This document shows positions 1 through 8,123 of a stretch of DNA of 64,000 nucleotides, in pieces; position 1 is the stretch's first letter, and each line of letters opens with the position of its first letter. The stretch is taken from NCBI GenBank assembly GCA_902798745.1, contig CADBXM010000001.1:62001-126000 (forward strand). The letters run 5' to 3'. Made by a program: the position numbers and the translations under genes. The notes under the pieces were generated by a model that was not told the DNA's origin, did not search any database, and saw nothing but the letters and a program-made list of their open reading frames with translations. The DNA comes from an uncultured Eubacteriales bacterium (GTDB lineage: Bacteria; Bacillota; Clostridia; Peptostreptococcales; Anaerovoracaceae).

Positions 1-1644
1 CTGTCAAAGAGCAATGACTCAGAGAGTTTCTTCAACGCTAACCACGCTCTGCCATGGTCACTCATGGTTGGTACACTTATGGCTTCGTGGTACAACGGCG
101 CAGGAACGATGGGTACTGTCGGATATGTATGCACCATGGGCTTTGCGGCCTTCTTTATCTGGTCGATCGGATCGCACGCGGTAAGATTCCCGCTCGCGCT
201 CTGGATCGCACCAAGGATCTCAGTAAAGGCTAAGGGAACTATTCCTGAACTTCTGAGATCGCATTACGGTAAGTTCGCATCGGTCCTCGGATCTATCGTA
301 CTCGTAATCACATGTCTTTCCATCGCTGACGTAGCCGCTATCGGTTATATCGGTGAGGCCGGCTGGAATGCTAACAAGTTCGTTGCAGCGGCTATCGTAG
401 TAGCTATCGCTATCGGACTTACATGTCTTTCGGGCTTGATGGGCGTTGCCATCACAGACATGATCTTCTTCATGCTGATGATCGTATGCCTCTGCGCTGT
501 ATATCCTAAGATGTTTGCCGAAGCCGGCGGACTCAACGGATTCCACGCAGCTCTTGATACTACAGCGCCTCATATGATGACAGCGCTTGGTGGTATACCT
601 GTTGCGCAGGCTATCGTACTCGTAGTGCTCTGTATCAACCTGTATAAGGACCCTGCATTCTATCAGAGATTTGCAGCGGCCAAGACACCTCAGACAGGTA
701 AGAGAGCTATGCTGACATGCTTCTCGATCTTCATGTCATTCGACCTGGTAATGATGATGACAGGTATCATCATCGGTATGAAGTTCCCTGCAGAGATCGC
801 AGCCGGAACAGTTCAGCCTGAAGTTGAATACATCAGACTCGTACTTCAGAGCCTGCCTGTAGGACTCCGCGGATTCTTCATCGTAGGCCTCACAGGTGCT
901 ATCGTTTCGACACTCGACTCTTACTACCTCGTAGGTGGTGAGATCATCTCGAACGATATTATTTACATGCTCAGAGGGGACAAGAGACTGCCTGACAAGA
1001 CAGCTATCCTGATCACTCGTATTTCGGCAATTATCTTCGGAATCATCGGTCTTGCTACCGCTTTCCGTTTTGCTCGTGTATACGATGCATTCCTCTTCCT
1101 GGCCAGCATCTCTATGACGCTGCTCTTCGTACCTATGATCGCAGCTCTTATGTATGACGGAAAGAAGACCAATGCTGCAGGACTCGCATCCATGATCGTT
1201 GGAGCCGTTTCCTGGATCTATTTCTACTTTAAACCGATCGTTGTAGATACAGTTACAGGTCCTTATTCTATCGACCCTGTACTCATCGGACTTCCGCTTT
1301 CGTTCGTCGCATTCCTGATCGGTAACCGCTTCGGTACAGACCTTACTGCAGCAAGAAAGGCAGAAGCACTCGAGAAGGGTATTCCACTTGCTGAACTTGG
1401 TCTTGATGCTACTGAACTCACTGAGGAATACAAGAAGTCCATCAAGGTCGAGTGGATCGGAGCAGACGGTGCTCTCATCCTGCTCTACATCGTACTTGCT
1501 TGCTTCTACGGATATGGTATCCTCCACAATGTTGACTGGATCGTCGGATACGCCGCTCCTATCATCGCTATGGGTATCGTGATCTTCGTATTCGTCAAGT
1601 ACCTCACAGAGGTATTTGCTGTAGCAAAGAAATCCAACAAATAG
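1..1644 (+). CDS. Sodium:solute symporter (SSF family), 5' end cut by window
   Basis: The frame is open from base 1, so the true start lies left of the window; the first in-window ATG at 64 is internal. The residues before it, reading Asn-His-Ala-Leu-Pro-Trp-Ser, resemble the first-helix region of SSF symporters. The rest is strongly hydrophobic with about a dozen membrane segments, and a Gly-Ala-Ile-Val-Ser-Thr-Leu-Asp-Ser stretch near residue 300 matches the conserved SSF core helix. SSF proteins move small solutes across the membrane with sodium. The substrate cannot be read from sequence. The next gene encodes an ammonia-lyase-fold protein, so an amino acid or related imidazole or aromatic compound is an inference from context only. 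A strong terminator follows directly. Confidence 0.9.
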   Translation: MSKSNDSESFFNANHALPWSLMVGTLMASWYNGAGTMGTVGYVCTMGFAAFFIWSIGSHAVRFPLALWIAPRISVKAKGTIPELLRSHYGKFASVLGSIVLVITCLSIADVAAIGYIGEAGWNANKFVAAAIVVAIAIGLTCLSGLMGVAITDMIFFMLMIVCLCAVYPKMFAEAGGLNGFHAALDTTAPHMMTALGGIPVAQAIVLVVLCINLYKDPAFYQRFAAAKTPQTGKRAMLTCFSIFMSFDLVMMMTGIIIGMKFPAEIAAGTVQPEVEYIRLVLQSLPVGLRGFFIVGLTGAIVSTLDSYYLVGGEIISNDIIYMLRGDKRLPDKTAILITRISAIIFGIIGLATAFRFARVYDAFLFLASISMTLLFVPMIAALMYDGKKTNAAGLASMIVGAVSWIYFYFKPIVVDTVTGPYSIDPVLIGLPLSFVAFLIGNRFGTDLTAARKAEALEKGIPLAELGLDATELTEEYKKSIKVEWIGADGALILLYIVLACFYGYGILHNVDWIVGYAAPIIAMGIVIFVFVKYLTEVFAVAKKSNK

Positions 1645-1663
1645 TGGCATAGAACGTTATATG

Positions 1664-1697
1664 AAAACCGCCCGTTGCGCTTAGCCGGGCGGTTTTT
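1664..1697 (+). terminator. Rho-independent terminator after the symporter
   Basis: An 11-bp perfect stem (1664-1674 with 1686-1696) closes an 11-nt loop and runs into five T. It separates the symporter from the following lyase-like gene, so the latter needs read-through or its own start signal. Confidence 0.9.
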
Positions 1698-1719
1698 ACT
1701 GAAAAAAGAGGGTAATAGA

Positions 1720-3249
1720 ATGAGTAACAGTAAGAAAAAAGTAGTTCTCGGCGAACCTATGGATATCAAGAAATTCATAGCAGTAGTAAGAGACCATGCT
1801 GAAGTTGAGTTTTCGGAAGAGTATATCGAGCGTGTCAACAGGGCGCGCGCTCTGGTAGACAAGTGGGTCGATGAGGGCCGTGTCATGTACGGTATCACTA
1901 CCGGCTTCGGAGCACTCAGCGAAAGATCCATAAGCAAAGAAGATACTGCGAAGTTGCAGGAGAACATCCTTCTTTCGCACTCAGTATCCGTAGGCGATCC
2001 GTTCACGGAAGAGGAATGCCGTGCTGTAATGCTGATGATCCTTCAAAACCTGGGACAGGGCTACAGCGGAGTCAGACTCTGCGTGCTCGAGCAGTACAGA
2101 CAGTTCCTCAACAGAGGACTTGTGCCATGGGCGCCAAAGCAGGGTTCAGTCGGCTATCTCAGCCCAGAGGCTCATATGGCTCTCGTACTGATCGGAAAGG
2201 GCAAGGCCTGGTTCGAAGGCGAGCTCATGCCGGGCGATAAAGCTCTTAAAAAGGCAGGGCTCGAACCGATGGAGCTTGCTTCCAAGGAAGGTCTCGCACT
2301 TGTATCCGGTACTACAACGACAACAGCTCTAGCTGCTCTCGCGCTCTATGACATGATCAAAGCTGCAAAGTCTGCGGACATCATAGCGGCAATGACACTC
2401 GAACTCTCGGGTGGTCAGATGAATGCCTTTGATGAAAGAGTGTGTGCCGTTAGGCCACATGCCCAGCAGATGAAAACAGCCGAAAATGTCAGGAATATAC
2501 TGGCGGATTCAGAGCTTATAAAGCAGTATGCCGGCGTCCGTGTTCAGGACGCGCTGTCTCTTCGCTGCGTACCTCAGCTCCACGGTGCGGCTAAGCACCT
2601 ATTTGAGGATGCTAAGATAACGATAGAAGTTGAGATGAATTCGTGCTGTGATAACCCTATCATCTGGCCAGAAGAGGGCAACGAGACCGTTATATCCGCC
2701 TGTAATGCCGACGCCGCGTACGTTGGGATGCAGATGGACAGCGCTTGCATAGGAGCCACAGGCATAGCGAAGATGTCTGAAAGGCGCAACAACCGCCTGA
2801 TCGACGGCTCGCTCTCCGATCTGCCTTGGTTCCTCATCAAGAACCCGGGACTGTCATCGGGTCTCATGATTCCTCAGTACGCTCAGGCAGGTCTGCTCAA
2901 CGACATGCGCATGCTCTGCACACCGGCTACAATAGACAACACGCCTACATGCGGCAATCAGGAGGACTATGTTTCGATGGGTTACAACTCCGCGAAGAAA
3001 TCTATCGTGGTAGCCGAGAAACTCGAATACATACTTGCCATCGAACTGCTCTCGGTATTTGAAGGACAGCAGTTCCGCGAGCCTGAACTTAAAAGGGCAG
3101 CGGTATCGCGCGATGTTCTTGACGAGATCGGCAAGAGCGTACCTGTGCTTGAAGAGGACCAGTTCCTCTATCCGTTCATTGAGTATCTACGCGATATGAT
3201 CCATTCAGGAAGATTGCTCGAGATCGCGAGAAAGCACGTGGAGATCTGA
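1720..3249 (+). CDS. Histidine/aromatic ammonia-lyase-fold protein lacking the MIO tripeptide
   Basis: The 509-residue product has the length and overall motifs of the HAL/PAL family: Tyr-Gly-Ile-Thr-Thr-Gly-Phe-Gly near residue 57, Ser-Leu-Arg-Cys in the middle, and Asn-Gln-Glu-Asp-Tyr-Val-Ser-Met-Gly in the C-terminal half. The start is the ATG at 1720, behind the purine-rich GAGGG; an in-frame TTG at 1675 lies inside the terminator loop. In active family members Ala-Ser-Gly follows Gly-Ser-Val-Gly and cyclises to the MIO electrophile. Here GSVG (142-145) is followed directly by Tyr-Leu-Ser-Pro-Glu-Ala-His-Met, which aligns with the usual Asp-Leu-Ala-Pro-Leu-Ala-His-Met, so the three MIO residues appear cleanly missing. 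The usual Asn of LNGT is Ser, and the Tyr after Gln-Asp is replaced (Gln-Asp-Ala-Leu). Fold assignment is secure; ordinary ammonia-lyase activity is doubtful. Confidence 0.88.
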   Translation: MSNSKKKVVLGEPMDIKKFIAVVRDHAEVEFSEEYIERVNRARALVDKWVDEGRVMYGITTGFGALSERSISKEDTAKLQENILLSHSVSVGDPFTEEECRAVMLMILQNLGQGYSGVRLCVLEQYRQFLNRGLVPWAPKQGSVGYLSPEAHMALVLIGKGKAWFEGELMPGDKALKKAGLEPMELASKEGLALVSGTTTTTALAALALYDMIKAAKSADIIAAMTLELSGGQMNAFDERVCAVRPHAQQMKTAENVRNILADSELIKQYAGVRVQDALSLRCVPQLHGAAKHLFEDAKITIEVEMNSCCDNPIIWPEEGNETVISACNADAAYVGMQMDSACIGATGIAKMSERRNNRLIDGSLSDLPWFLIKNPGLSSGLMIPQYAQAGLLNDMRMLCTPATIDNTPTCGNQEDYVSMGYNSAKKSIVVAEKLEYILAIELLSVFEGQQFREPELKRAAVSRDVLDEIGKSVPVLEEDQFLYPFIEYLRDMIHSGRLLEIARKHVEI

Positions 3250-3289
3250 TAAAAAGAACAACTCGATTCAGAACTAAAATGAATGCACG

Positions 3290-3319
3290 AAAAAGGAGTT
3301 CCAATCGGAACTCCTTTTT
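3290..3319. terminator. Bidirectional terminator between convergent genes
   Basis: A 13-bp perfect stem (3290-3302 with 3307-3319) around a four-base loop carries A5 on one side and T5 on the other, so it can end transcription from the lyase-like gene on the plus strand and from rplM-rpsI on the minus strand. Confidence 0.92.
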
Positions 3320-3362
3320 GAATGCTTTGCCTTTGTATGCTTGCGTCCGCAAGGATATATCC

Positions 3363-3764
3363 TTAACGCTTGCTGAACTGGCTAGCTCTTCTGGCCTTCT
3401 TGAGACCTGGCTTTTTACGCTCTTTCATTCTAGGGTCTCTTGTCAGGAATCCTGCTGCTTTGAGTGCAGGTCTGTATTCCTCAGCGTCAACTTCGCAAAG
3501 TGCTCTTGCGATGCCGTGTCTGAGAGCTCCGGCCTGGCCTGTGAAACCGCCGCCGTTAACGGTTGCGATAACATCGAAGCTGCCGAGAGTTCCTGTCAGC
3601 TCGAGAGGTCTCTTGACTTCGTTCTTAACGATGTCTTTCTCACCGAAGTAAGTGTCGAGGTCTCTCTTGTTGATGATGATGTTGCCTGCGCCAGGGAGAA
3701 GTCTCACTCTGGCTACGGATGACTTTCTTCTGCCTGTTGCCTGATACATAGTCTTTGCTGCCAT
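3363..3764 (-). CDS. rpsI: 30S ribosomal protein S9
   Basis: The 133-residue protein contains the S9 signatures [11 protein letters not shown] near the N terminus, [10 protein letters not shown] in the middle, Leu-Thr-Arg-Asp-Pro-Arg, and the basic tail ending Gln-Phe-Ser-Lys-Arg that reaches toward the P-site tRNA. It lies 17 bases downstream of rplM in the conserved rplM-rpsI order and is surely cotranscribed with it. Confidence 0.99.
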   Translation of the reverse strand: MAAKTMYQATGRRKSSVARVRLLPGAGNIIINKRDLDTYFGEKDIVKNEVKRPLELTGTLGSFDVIATVNGGGFTGQAGALRHGIARALCEVDAEEYRPALKAAGFLTRDPRMKERKKPGLKKARRASQFSKR

Positions 3765-3781
3765 TGCTTATTCCCCCTTTC

Positions 3782-4210
3782 CTAGAATTCGTATGCTTCC
3801 GGCTTCTGAGCCTTGTGTGGGTGCTCAGGACCTGCATACACTTTGAGCTTTTTGAACATCTGACGTCCGAGTTTGCCCTTTGGCATCATTCCGCGAACTG
3901 CGTGATAGATGATCTCTTCAGGCTTCTTGGCTCTCATTTCGCCAAGGCTCGTTTCTCTGAGACCGCCAGGATAACCGGTGTGTCTCTTGTAGATCTTGTC
4001 AGTTTCCTTTTTGCCACTTACAGCTACCTTCTCGGCGTTGACTACTACTACATAGTCGCCTGTGTCGATATGAGGTGTGTAGATCGGCTTTTTCTTTCCT
4101 CTCAGGATCATAGCCGCTTCAACAGCGAGCTTTCCGAGAGTCTTGCCTTCCGCGTCGATGACATACCACTTGCGCTCGATGTCAGATGGCTTTGCAATGT
4201 AAGACTTCAT
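3782..4210 (-). CDS. rplM: 50S ribosomal protein L13
   Basis: The 142-residue protein is full length for L13. It has the N-terminal Trp-Tyr-Val-Ile-Asp-Ala, the block Lys-Lys-Pro-Ile-Tyr-Thr-Pro-His, the Gly-Asp-Tyr-Val-Val-Val-Val-Asn segment and the late Met-Leu-Pro-like region seen here as [10 protein letters not shown]. It heads the rplM-rpsI operon. About 200 bases of leader separate it from a strong promoter, more than a simple ribosome-binding site needs. Confidence 0.99.
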   Translation of the reverse strand: MKSYIAKPSDIERKWYVIDAEGKTLGKLAVEAAMILRGKKKPIYTPHIDTGDYVVVVNAEKVAVSGKKETDKIYKRHTGYPGGLRETSLGEMRAKKPEEIIYHAVRGMMPKGKLGRQMFKKLKVYAGPEHPHKAQKPEAYEF

Positions 4211-4413
4211 TCTGTGTCCTTTCTGCCTACTCGGATCTGCCTATGTGCTTTGCGTCCTTGAAGGTACGGCTGCTTTATTGCAGAGCTTCTTCGGCCCGCC
4301 TACTCAGTATCGCCTAAGCGATGCCGTTTCGGCCTTACTAGTAATAAATTATTAGTGCTTTGGCTGCCGGCCTCTGGGGCCTGCCTCGGCTGATGCGCGG
4401 CTTTCGCACACGC
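4211..4413 (-). promoter_or_regulatory. Long 5' leader of rplM-rpsI, possible autoregulatory RNA
   Basis: About 200 nt lie between the predicted transcription start and the rplM ATG, with several GC-rich self-complementary patches. Leaders of rplM are known r-protein autoregulatory elements in Bacillota. I cannot confirm a match to that known structure by eye, so this is a positional suggestion. Confidence 0.4.
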
Positions 4414-4419
4414 TTGATT

Positions 4420-4448
4420 AGTATAATCGCTGTAAGCCTTGAAGTCAA
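4420..4448 (-). promoter_or_regulatory. Promoter of rplM-rpsI
   Basis: On the minus strand TTGACT (4443-4448) and TATACT (4420-4425) are separated by exactly 17 bases, a near-consensus sigma-A-type promoter. A plus-strand TATAAT at 4422-4427 overlaps this -10 box and may serve the divergent transporter gene, although its -35 box is weak. Confidence 0.82.
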
Positions 4449-4474
4449 GCGGAAAACTTGATAAAATCCAGCGC

Positions 4475-5404
4475 ATGAGCAACAAAATGAAAGGTACAAT
4501 AGTGCTCCTGATAACCGCCATTGTATGGGGGTCGGGATTCATAGCGCAGAAGTTGGGCGGAGAAGCGATGCCGCCTATGACATTCAACGCAACACGTCAG
4601 CTGATGGCAGCGATAGTGCTGACCCCTCTGGCTGTTTTTAGCGTTCGCTCAAACGGTTATTTTTCAAAGGAAAAGAACACCCCCGAACAGATCACTGCCA
4701 AGGTAAAGATGATGATCGCTGCGGCAGTCGTCTGCGGAGGCTTCCTCGTATTCGCAACGGATTTGCAACAGGTAGGTCTTCAGACTGTATCCGCCGGAAA
4801 GTCGGGCTTTATTTCCGTAACATATGTAGTCCTCGTGCCGCTTGTGGCTGCGTTGTTCGGCGATAAGGCGGGGAAGAAAGCGGTCATGTGTGCCTTTCTT
4901 GCGCTATTTGGATTTGCAGTCATGAGCCTCAGATTTGATGGTGGTATGACAAAAGGGGACTGGCTTACTCTTATCAGTGCTTTGGGCTGTGCCGCGCAGA
5001 TCTTAGCAGTCAATCATTATGTAGATAAGGACAATGCGATATTTTTGGCAGTGCTCCAATCGGCTGCATGCGGCATATTCGGACTGGTGATAGGGGTGCT
5101 GGTCGAGGCTCCGACCTTGGCTTCGTTCCACAACGCGCTCCCGATACTTCTTTATACGACATTCGTCCCTACATGCATAGGCTATCCCGGCCAGGTAATA
5201 GGTCAGAAATATACTGATTCCAACACGGCAGCTCTTATCCTGAGCCTCGAAGCCGTATTCGCTGCCATATTCGGCGCGCTCATACTCGGAGAAACTATGA
5301 GCATGAGGGAGCTTGCCGGAAGTGTCATCATATTTGTTGCTGTCATTATCGCTCAGCTAGAGACGAAGCCCAAAGACATAGGCGGTAGTGAAGCAGATCA
5401 ATAA
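4475..5404 (+). CDS. EamA/DMT-family transporter
   Basis: The protein has 309 residues with about ten hydrophobic helices and two EamA halves. The first begins Thr-Ile-Val-Leu-Leu-Ile-Thr-Ala-Ile-Val-Trp-Gly-Ser-Gly-Phe, the usual opening of this family, and the second half ends in Leu-Ile-Leu-Gly-Glu-Thr-Met-Ser-Met-Arg-Glu, also typical. EamA proteins mostly export amino acids or other metabolites; the substrate is unknown. The ATG at 4475 is preferred over the in-frame TTG at 4439, which would sit almost at the predicted transcription start. The ribosome-binding site is weak. Confidence 0.85.
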   Translation: MSNKMKGTIVLLITAIVWGSGFIAQKLGGEAMPPMTFNATRQLMAAIVLTPLAVFSVRSNGYFSKEKNTPEQITAKVKMMIAAAVVCGGFLVFATDLQQVGLQTVSAGKSGFISVTYVVLVPLVAALFGDKAGKKAVMCAFLALFGFAVMSLRFDGGMTKGDWLTLISALGCAAQILAVNHYVDKDNAIFLAVLQSAACGIFGLVIGVLVEAPTLASFHNALPILLYTTFVPTCIGYPGQVIGQKYTDSNTAALILSLEAVFAAIFGALILGETMSMRELAGSVIIFVAVIIAQLETKPKDIGGSEADQ

Positions 5405-5505
5405 ATGTAGAATACAGGAATAATATGAAAGAGGGGATGCTGCCTCCTCATTTAGTGTAAAATATAGCCAGAAAAAGTTTCATTATGGGACGAAAGGAGA
5501 TAATG

Positions 5506-6180
5506 ATGAAATACACAATTGCAAATCAGCCATTCACAGTGCTCACATTGAATATGGAACAGGGCGAAAGCATCAAGTGTCAGAGTGGCGCTATGGCATG
5601 GATGAGTCCGGGAATAAGGATGGAGACAAAGACCGGCGGACTCGGCGGCATGTTCAAGAAAGCGATCGTAGGCGAGTCTCTGGCGCTCAACCATTACTCT
5701 GCAGAGCAGGCGGGTGAACTCACTCTCGCCAAGCACAGCCCGGGAGACATCATGGCGTTCAACATCAGCGAGACACCTATCATCGCGCAAAAGACTTCTT
5801 TCCTAGCTGCTACAGAGGGCGTCAACATGGACATCTTCCTCCAGCACAGAGTGGGCGCAGGATTCTTCGGGGGCGAGGGGTTCCTGATGCAGAAATACTC
5901 CGGAAGCGGCTACGCATGGCTCGAGATAGACGGAGCGGTACAGGAGAGAGTGCTTGCAGCCGGCGAACAACTCATAATCGACAGCGGTTATGTCGCGGCC
6001 ATGGAGGCTACTTGTTCTATGGATATCCAGACCGTGAAAGGTCTCAGCAATGTCCTGCTCGGAGGCGAGGGCCTGTTCAACACAGTAGTGACCGGCCCGG
6101 GAAAAGTATGGCTACAGACAATGCCTATCAACGCGCTGGCAATGAGTCTCTACGCCTATATGCCGCATCCTAGCAACTAA
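5506..6180 (+). CDS. AIM24-family (TIGR00266-like) protein
   Basis: The roughly 224-residue protein reads as a glycine-rich beta-sandwich. Recognisable family features are the N-terminal Glu-Ser-Ile-Lys-Cys-Gln-Ser-Gly-Ala-Met-Ala-Trp-Met, a Gly-Gly-Leu-Gly-Gly-Met-Phe-Lys-Lys segment and the later Gly-Glu-Gly-Leu-Phe-Asn-Thr-Val-Val-Thr-Gly-Pro-Gly block. The biochemical role of the bacterial proteins is not settled. Two adjacent ATG codons (5503, 5506) follow AAAGGAG; 5506 has the better spacing of six bases. It appears to be a single-gene unit ended by a clear terminator. Confidence 0.85.
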   Translation: MKYTIANQPFTVLTLNMEQGESIKCQSGAMAWMSPGIRMETKTGGLGGMFKKAIVGESLALNHYSAEQAGELTLAKHSPGDIMAFNISETPIIAQKTSFLAATEGVNMDIFLQHRVGAGFFGGEGFLMQKYSGSGYAWLEIDGAVQERVLAAGEQLIIDSGYVAAMEATCSMDIQTVKGLSNVLLGGEGLFNTVVTGPGKVWLQTMPINALAMSLYAYMPHPSN

Positions 6181-6199
6181 AGCATATGCAACGTTTGAC

Positions 6200-6225
6200 A
6201 GCCCCTGTGATCGGGGGCTATTTTT
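6200..6225 (+). terminator. Terminator after the AIM24-family gene
   Basis: A six-base-pair stem AGCCCC/GGGGCT around a short loop is followed by a T-rich stretch. Confidence 0.75.
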
Positions 6226-6314
6226 GTTGTTGCTATGTAATCTATTTGCAATTTTTTGTATAATAACAAGTTAGAGGATTCAAAAGAGACAGGGTGTTCC
6301 CAGGAAGAAAAGCA

Positions 6315-8123
6315 ATGGAAACGAATAAGATAAAAGAAAAGAAAAAGAGCCTTGCGACACAGTTCGCGATCCTGTTTGGGATCATGGCACTGCTGACCAT
6401 AATCATAAGCGGCACGGTCACATATTTGAATCAGACCAAGGCGTATCACAAGGATTGTATAAACAACCTGAAGCAGCTGACCGGATATCTGGACGTTGTT
6501 ATCAACGCTGAGGACGAAGAGTTCGTTTTCCTGAAATCATATTTTGATGAACATTCCGACAAGGTGTGCATACCGGTAGACTTCAGAGCCGACCTAGAAT
6601 CCTCAGAGGACGTGTTCTTCGAGTATGCGAGGTCTCATTATGATGGCCGCGTACCGGGGGCAGGCCTTGACTTTGATGAGATGGATGAAGAGGCTCAGCG
6701 TTTGTATGTCAAATATCGCTTTGAATACTGGTTCACACAGTTCTTTGACGCGGCTGACGAATTTGGCCTCAGTTATGTTTATTTCATCTACCCTGAAGAG
6801 AATGAAGATCACAGGGTGGTCTATATGTTTGATCCTTCGTTGGAGACGACTACAGATAAAGACGGGAACGAGATACTGATGCTGGGAGAAAGCGTCTACG
6901 AAGATCCTGCCATCCACGAGCACATGTGGAAAGCCTGGGAGAGCGGAGAAGTCCTGGACTCGGTAGACTCAGTGAATAACAAATACGGCTATGTATATAC
7001 TTACTGCCGCCCACTCACAGTGAACGGCGAGAAGCTCGGACTCATCTGTGCCGATGCGGATGTGGACCGTATCAATGCGGATATCAGAAATTCCGTGATC
7101 AGACAAGTTCTCGCAGAAGCTCTGATCTTCGTTATTACCATGATACTTCTTTACATGTTCCTCAAATCCAGATTGCTCGATCGTATCGTAAAGCTTATGA
7201 AGGGCGTGCTGAAATACTCGGAGGAAAAAGATCCGATGATGGCAGGGGAGATACGTGCAGGTAAAGGACAGAACGATGAGATCGGAGCCCTGTCCGACAG
7301 TTTTGCAGACATGATCACATCTTTGGATGATTACATGAACGAGCTGCAGGAAGTTACTGCCGAGAAGGAAAGGATAGGGGCGGAGCTCAATGTAGCTACT
7401 CAGATCCAGGCGGACATGCTGCCGAATATCTTCCCGGCATTTCCGGATAGAAAAGACTTCGGTATTTTCGCAACCATGACACCGGCCAAGGAGGTCGGCG
7501 GAGACTTCTATGATTTCTTCTTTGTGGATAAAGACCATATTGCCCTCGTTATGGCGGATGTGTCGGGCAAGGGAGTTCCTGCCGCGCTCTTCATGGTGAT
7601 CGCGAAGACGCTTATAAAGAGTACTCTGCAGTCTGAGACTGAAGCAGCGGAAGCGCTCGCAGATGTCAATGACAAACTTTGCGAAGGAAACCAGGCAGGT
7701 CTCTTTGTTACGGTCTGGATGGCAGTAATAGACCTTCGCACGGGTGAGGGAGTCTCACTCAACGCGGGCCATGAGCATCCTGCTTTCTGCAAGAAGGGCG
7801 GAGAATATGTGCTTGATATATACAGACACTCACCTGCTGTCGCAGCGATGGAAGGCATGATGTTCAAAGAACGCAGATTTACTCTGGAAAAGGGTGAAAG
7901 GCTGTTTGTATATACTGACGGTGTAGCAGAAGCTATGAACGAAGATAACGAACTCTATGGTACTGACCGTATGCTGGTTTCACTCAATGAACATAAAGAC
8001 GGCAGCCTCGAAGAACAGCTCCATGGTCTCAAGGAGAGCATAGATGAATTCGTGGGTGATGCGCCTCAGTTTGATGATATTACCATGCTTCTCTTCGAAT
8101 ACCATGGAAAGGAAAATGAGTGA
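6315..8123 (+). CDS. Membrane-bound SpoIIE/RsbU-type PP2C phosphatase with extracytoplasmic sensor
   Basis: The 602-residue protein has a membrane helix at about residues 20-42, an extracytoplasmic sensor region to about 255, a second helix near 260-285, a HAMP-like linker, and a C-terminal SpoIIE-type phosphatase domain from about 365. The phosphatase carries the metal-binding signatures Gly-Gly-Asp-Phe-Tyr-Asp, Ala-Asp-Val-Ser-Gly-Lys-Gly and the late Asp-Asp-Ile-Thr. Such enzymes usually dephosphorylate anti-anti-sigma (STAS) proteins in partner-switching pathways; no such partner is encoded in this window. A TATAAT box lies at 6259-6264 upstream. The ATG at 6315 fits AGGAAG; an in-frame GTG at 6294 is less likely. 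The next gene overlaps by four bases. Confidence 0.9.
   Translation: METNKIKEKKKSLATQFAILFGIMALLTIIISGTVTYLNQTKAYHKDCINNLKQLTGYLDVVINAEDEEFVFLKSYFDEHSDKVCIPVDFRADLESSEDVFFEYARSHYDGRVPGAGLDFDEMDEEAQRLYVKYRFEYWFTQFFDAADEFGLSYVYFIYPEENEDHRVVYMFDPSLETTTDKDGNEILMLGESVYEDPAIHEHMWKAWESGEVLDSVDSVNNKYGYVYTYCRPLTVNGEKLGLICADADVDRINADIRNSVIRQVLAEALIFVITMILLYMFLKSRLLDRIVKLMKGVLKYSEEKDPMMAGEIRAGKGQNDEIGALSDSFADMITSLDDYMNELQEVTAEKERIGAELNVATQIQADMLPNIFPAFPDRKDFGIFATMTPAKEVGGDFYDFFFVDKDHIALVMADVSGKGVPAALFMVIAKTLIKSTLQSETEAAEALADVNDKLCEGNQAGLFVTVWMAVIDLRTGEGVSLNAGHEHPAFCKKGGEYVLDIYRHSPAVAAMEGMMFKERRFTLEKGERLFVYTDGVAEAMNEDNELYGTDRMLVSLNEHKDGSLEEQLHGLKESIDEFVGDAPQFDDITMLLFEYHGKENE

Noticed and set aside
736-1650. 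Antisense 304-codon frame in the symporter gene
   Set aside because: It is a codon-usage shadow of the sense gene with no start signals.
1675-1719. Upstream TTG start for the ammonia-lyase-fold gene
   Set aside because: The codon lies in the loop of the preceding terminator, and the ATG at 1720 has a purine-rich GAGGG in front and matches the expected N terminus.
4439-4474. Upstream TTG start of the EamA transporter
   Set aside because: It would lie within a few bases of the predicted transcription start and lacks a ribosome-binding site.
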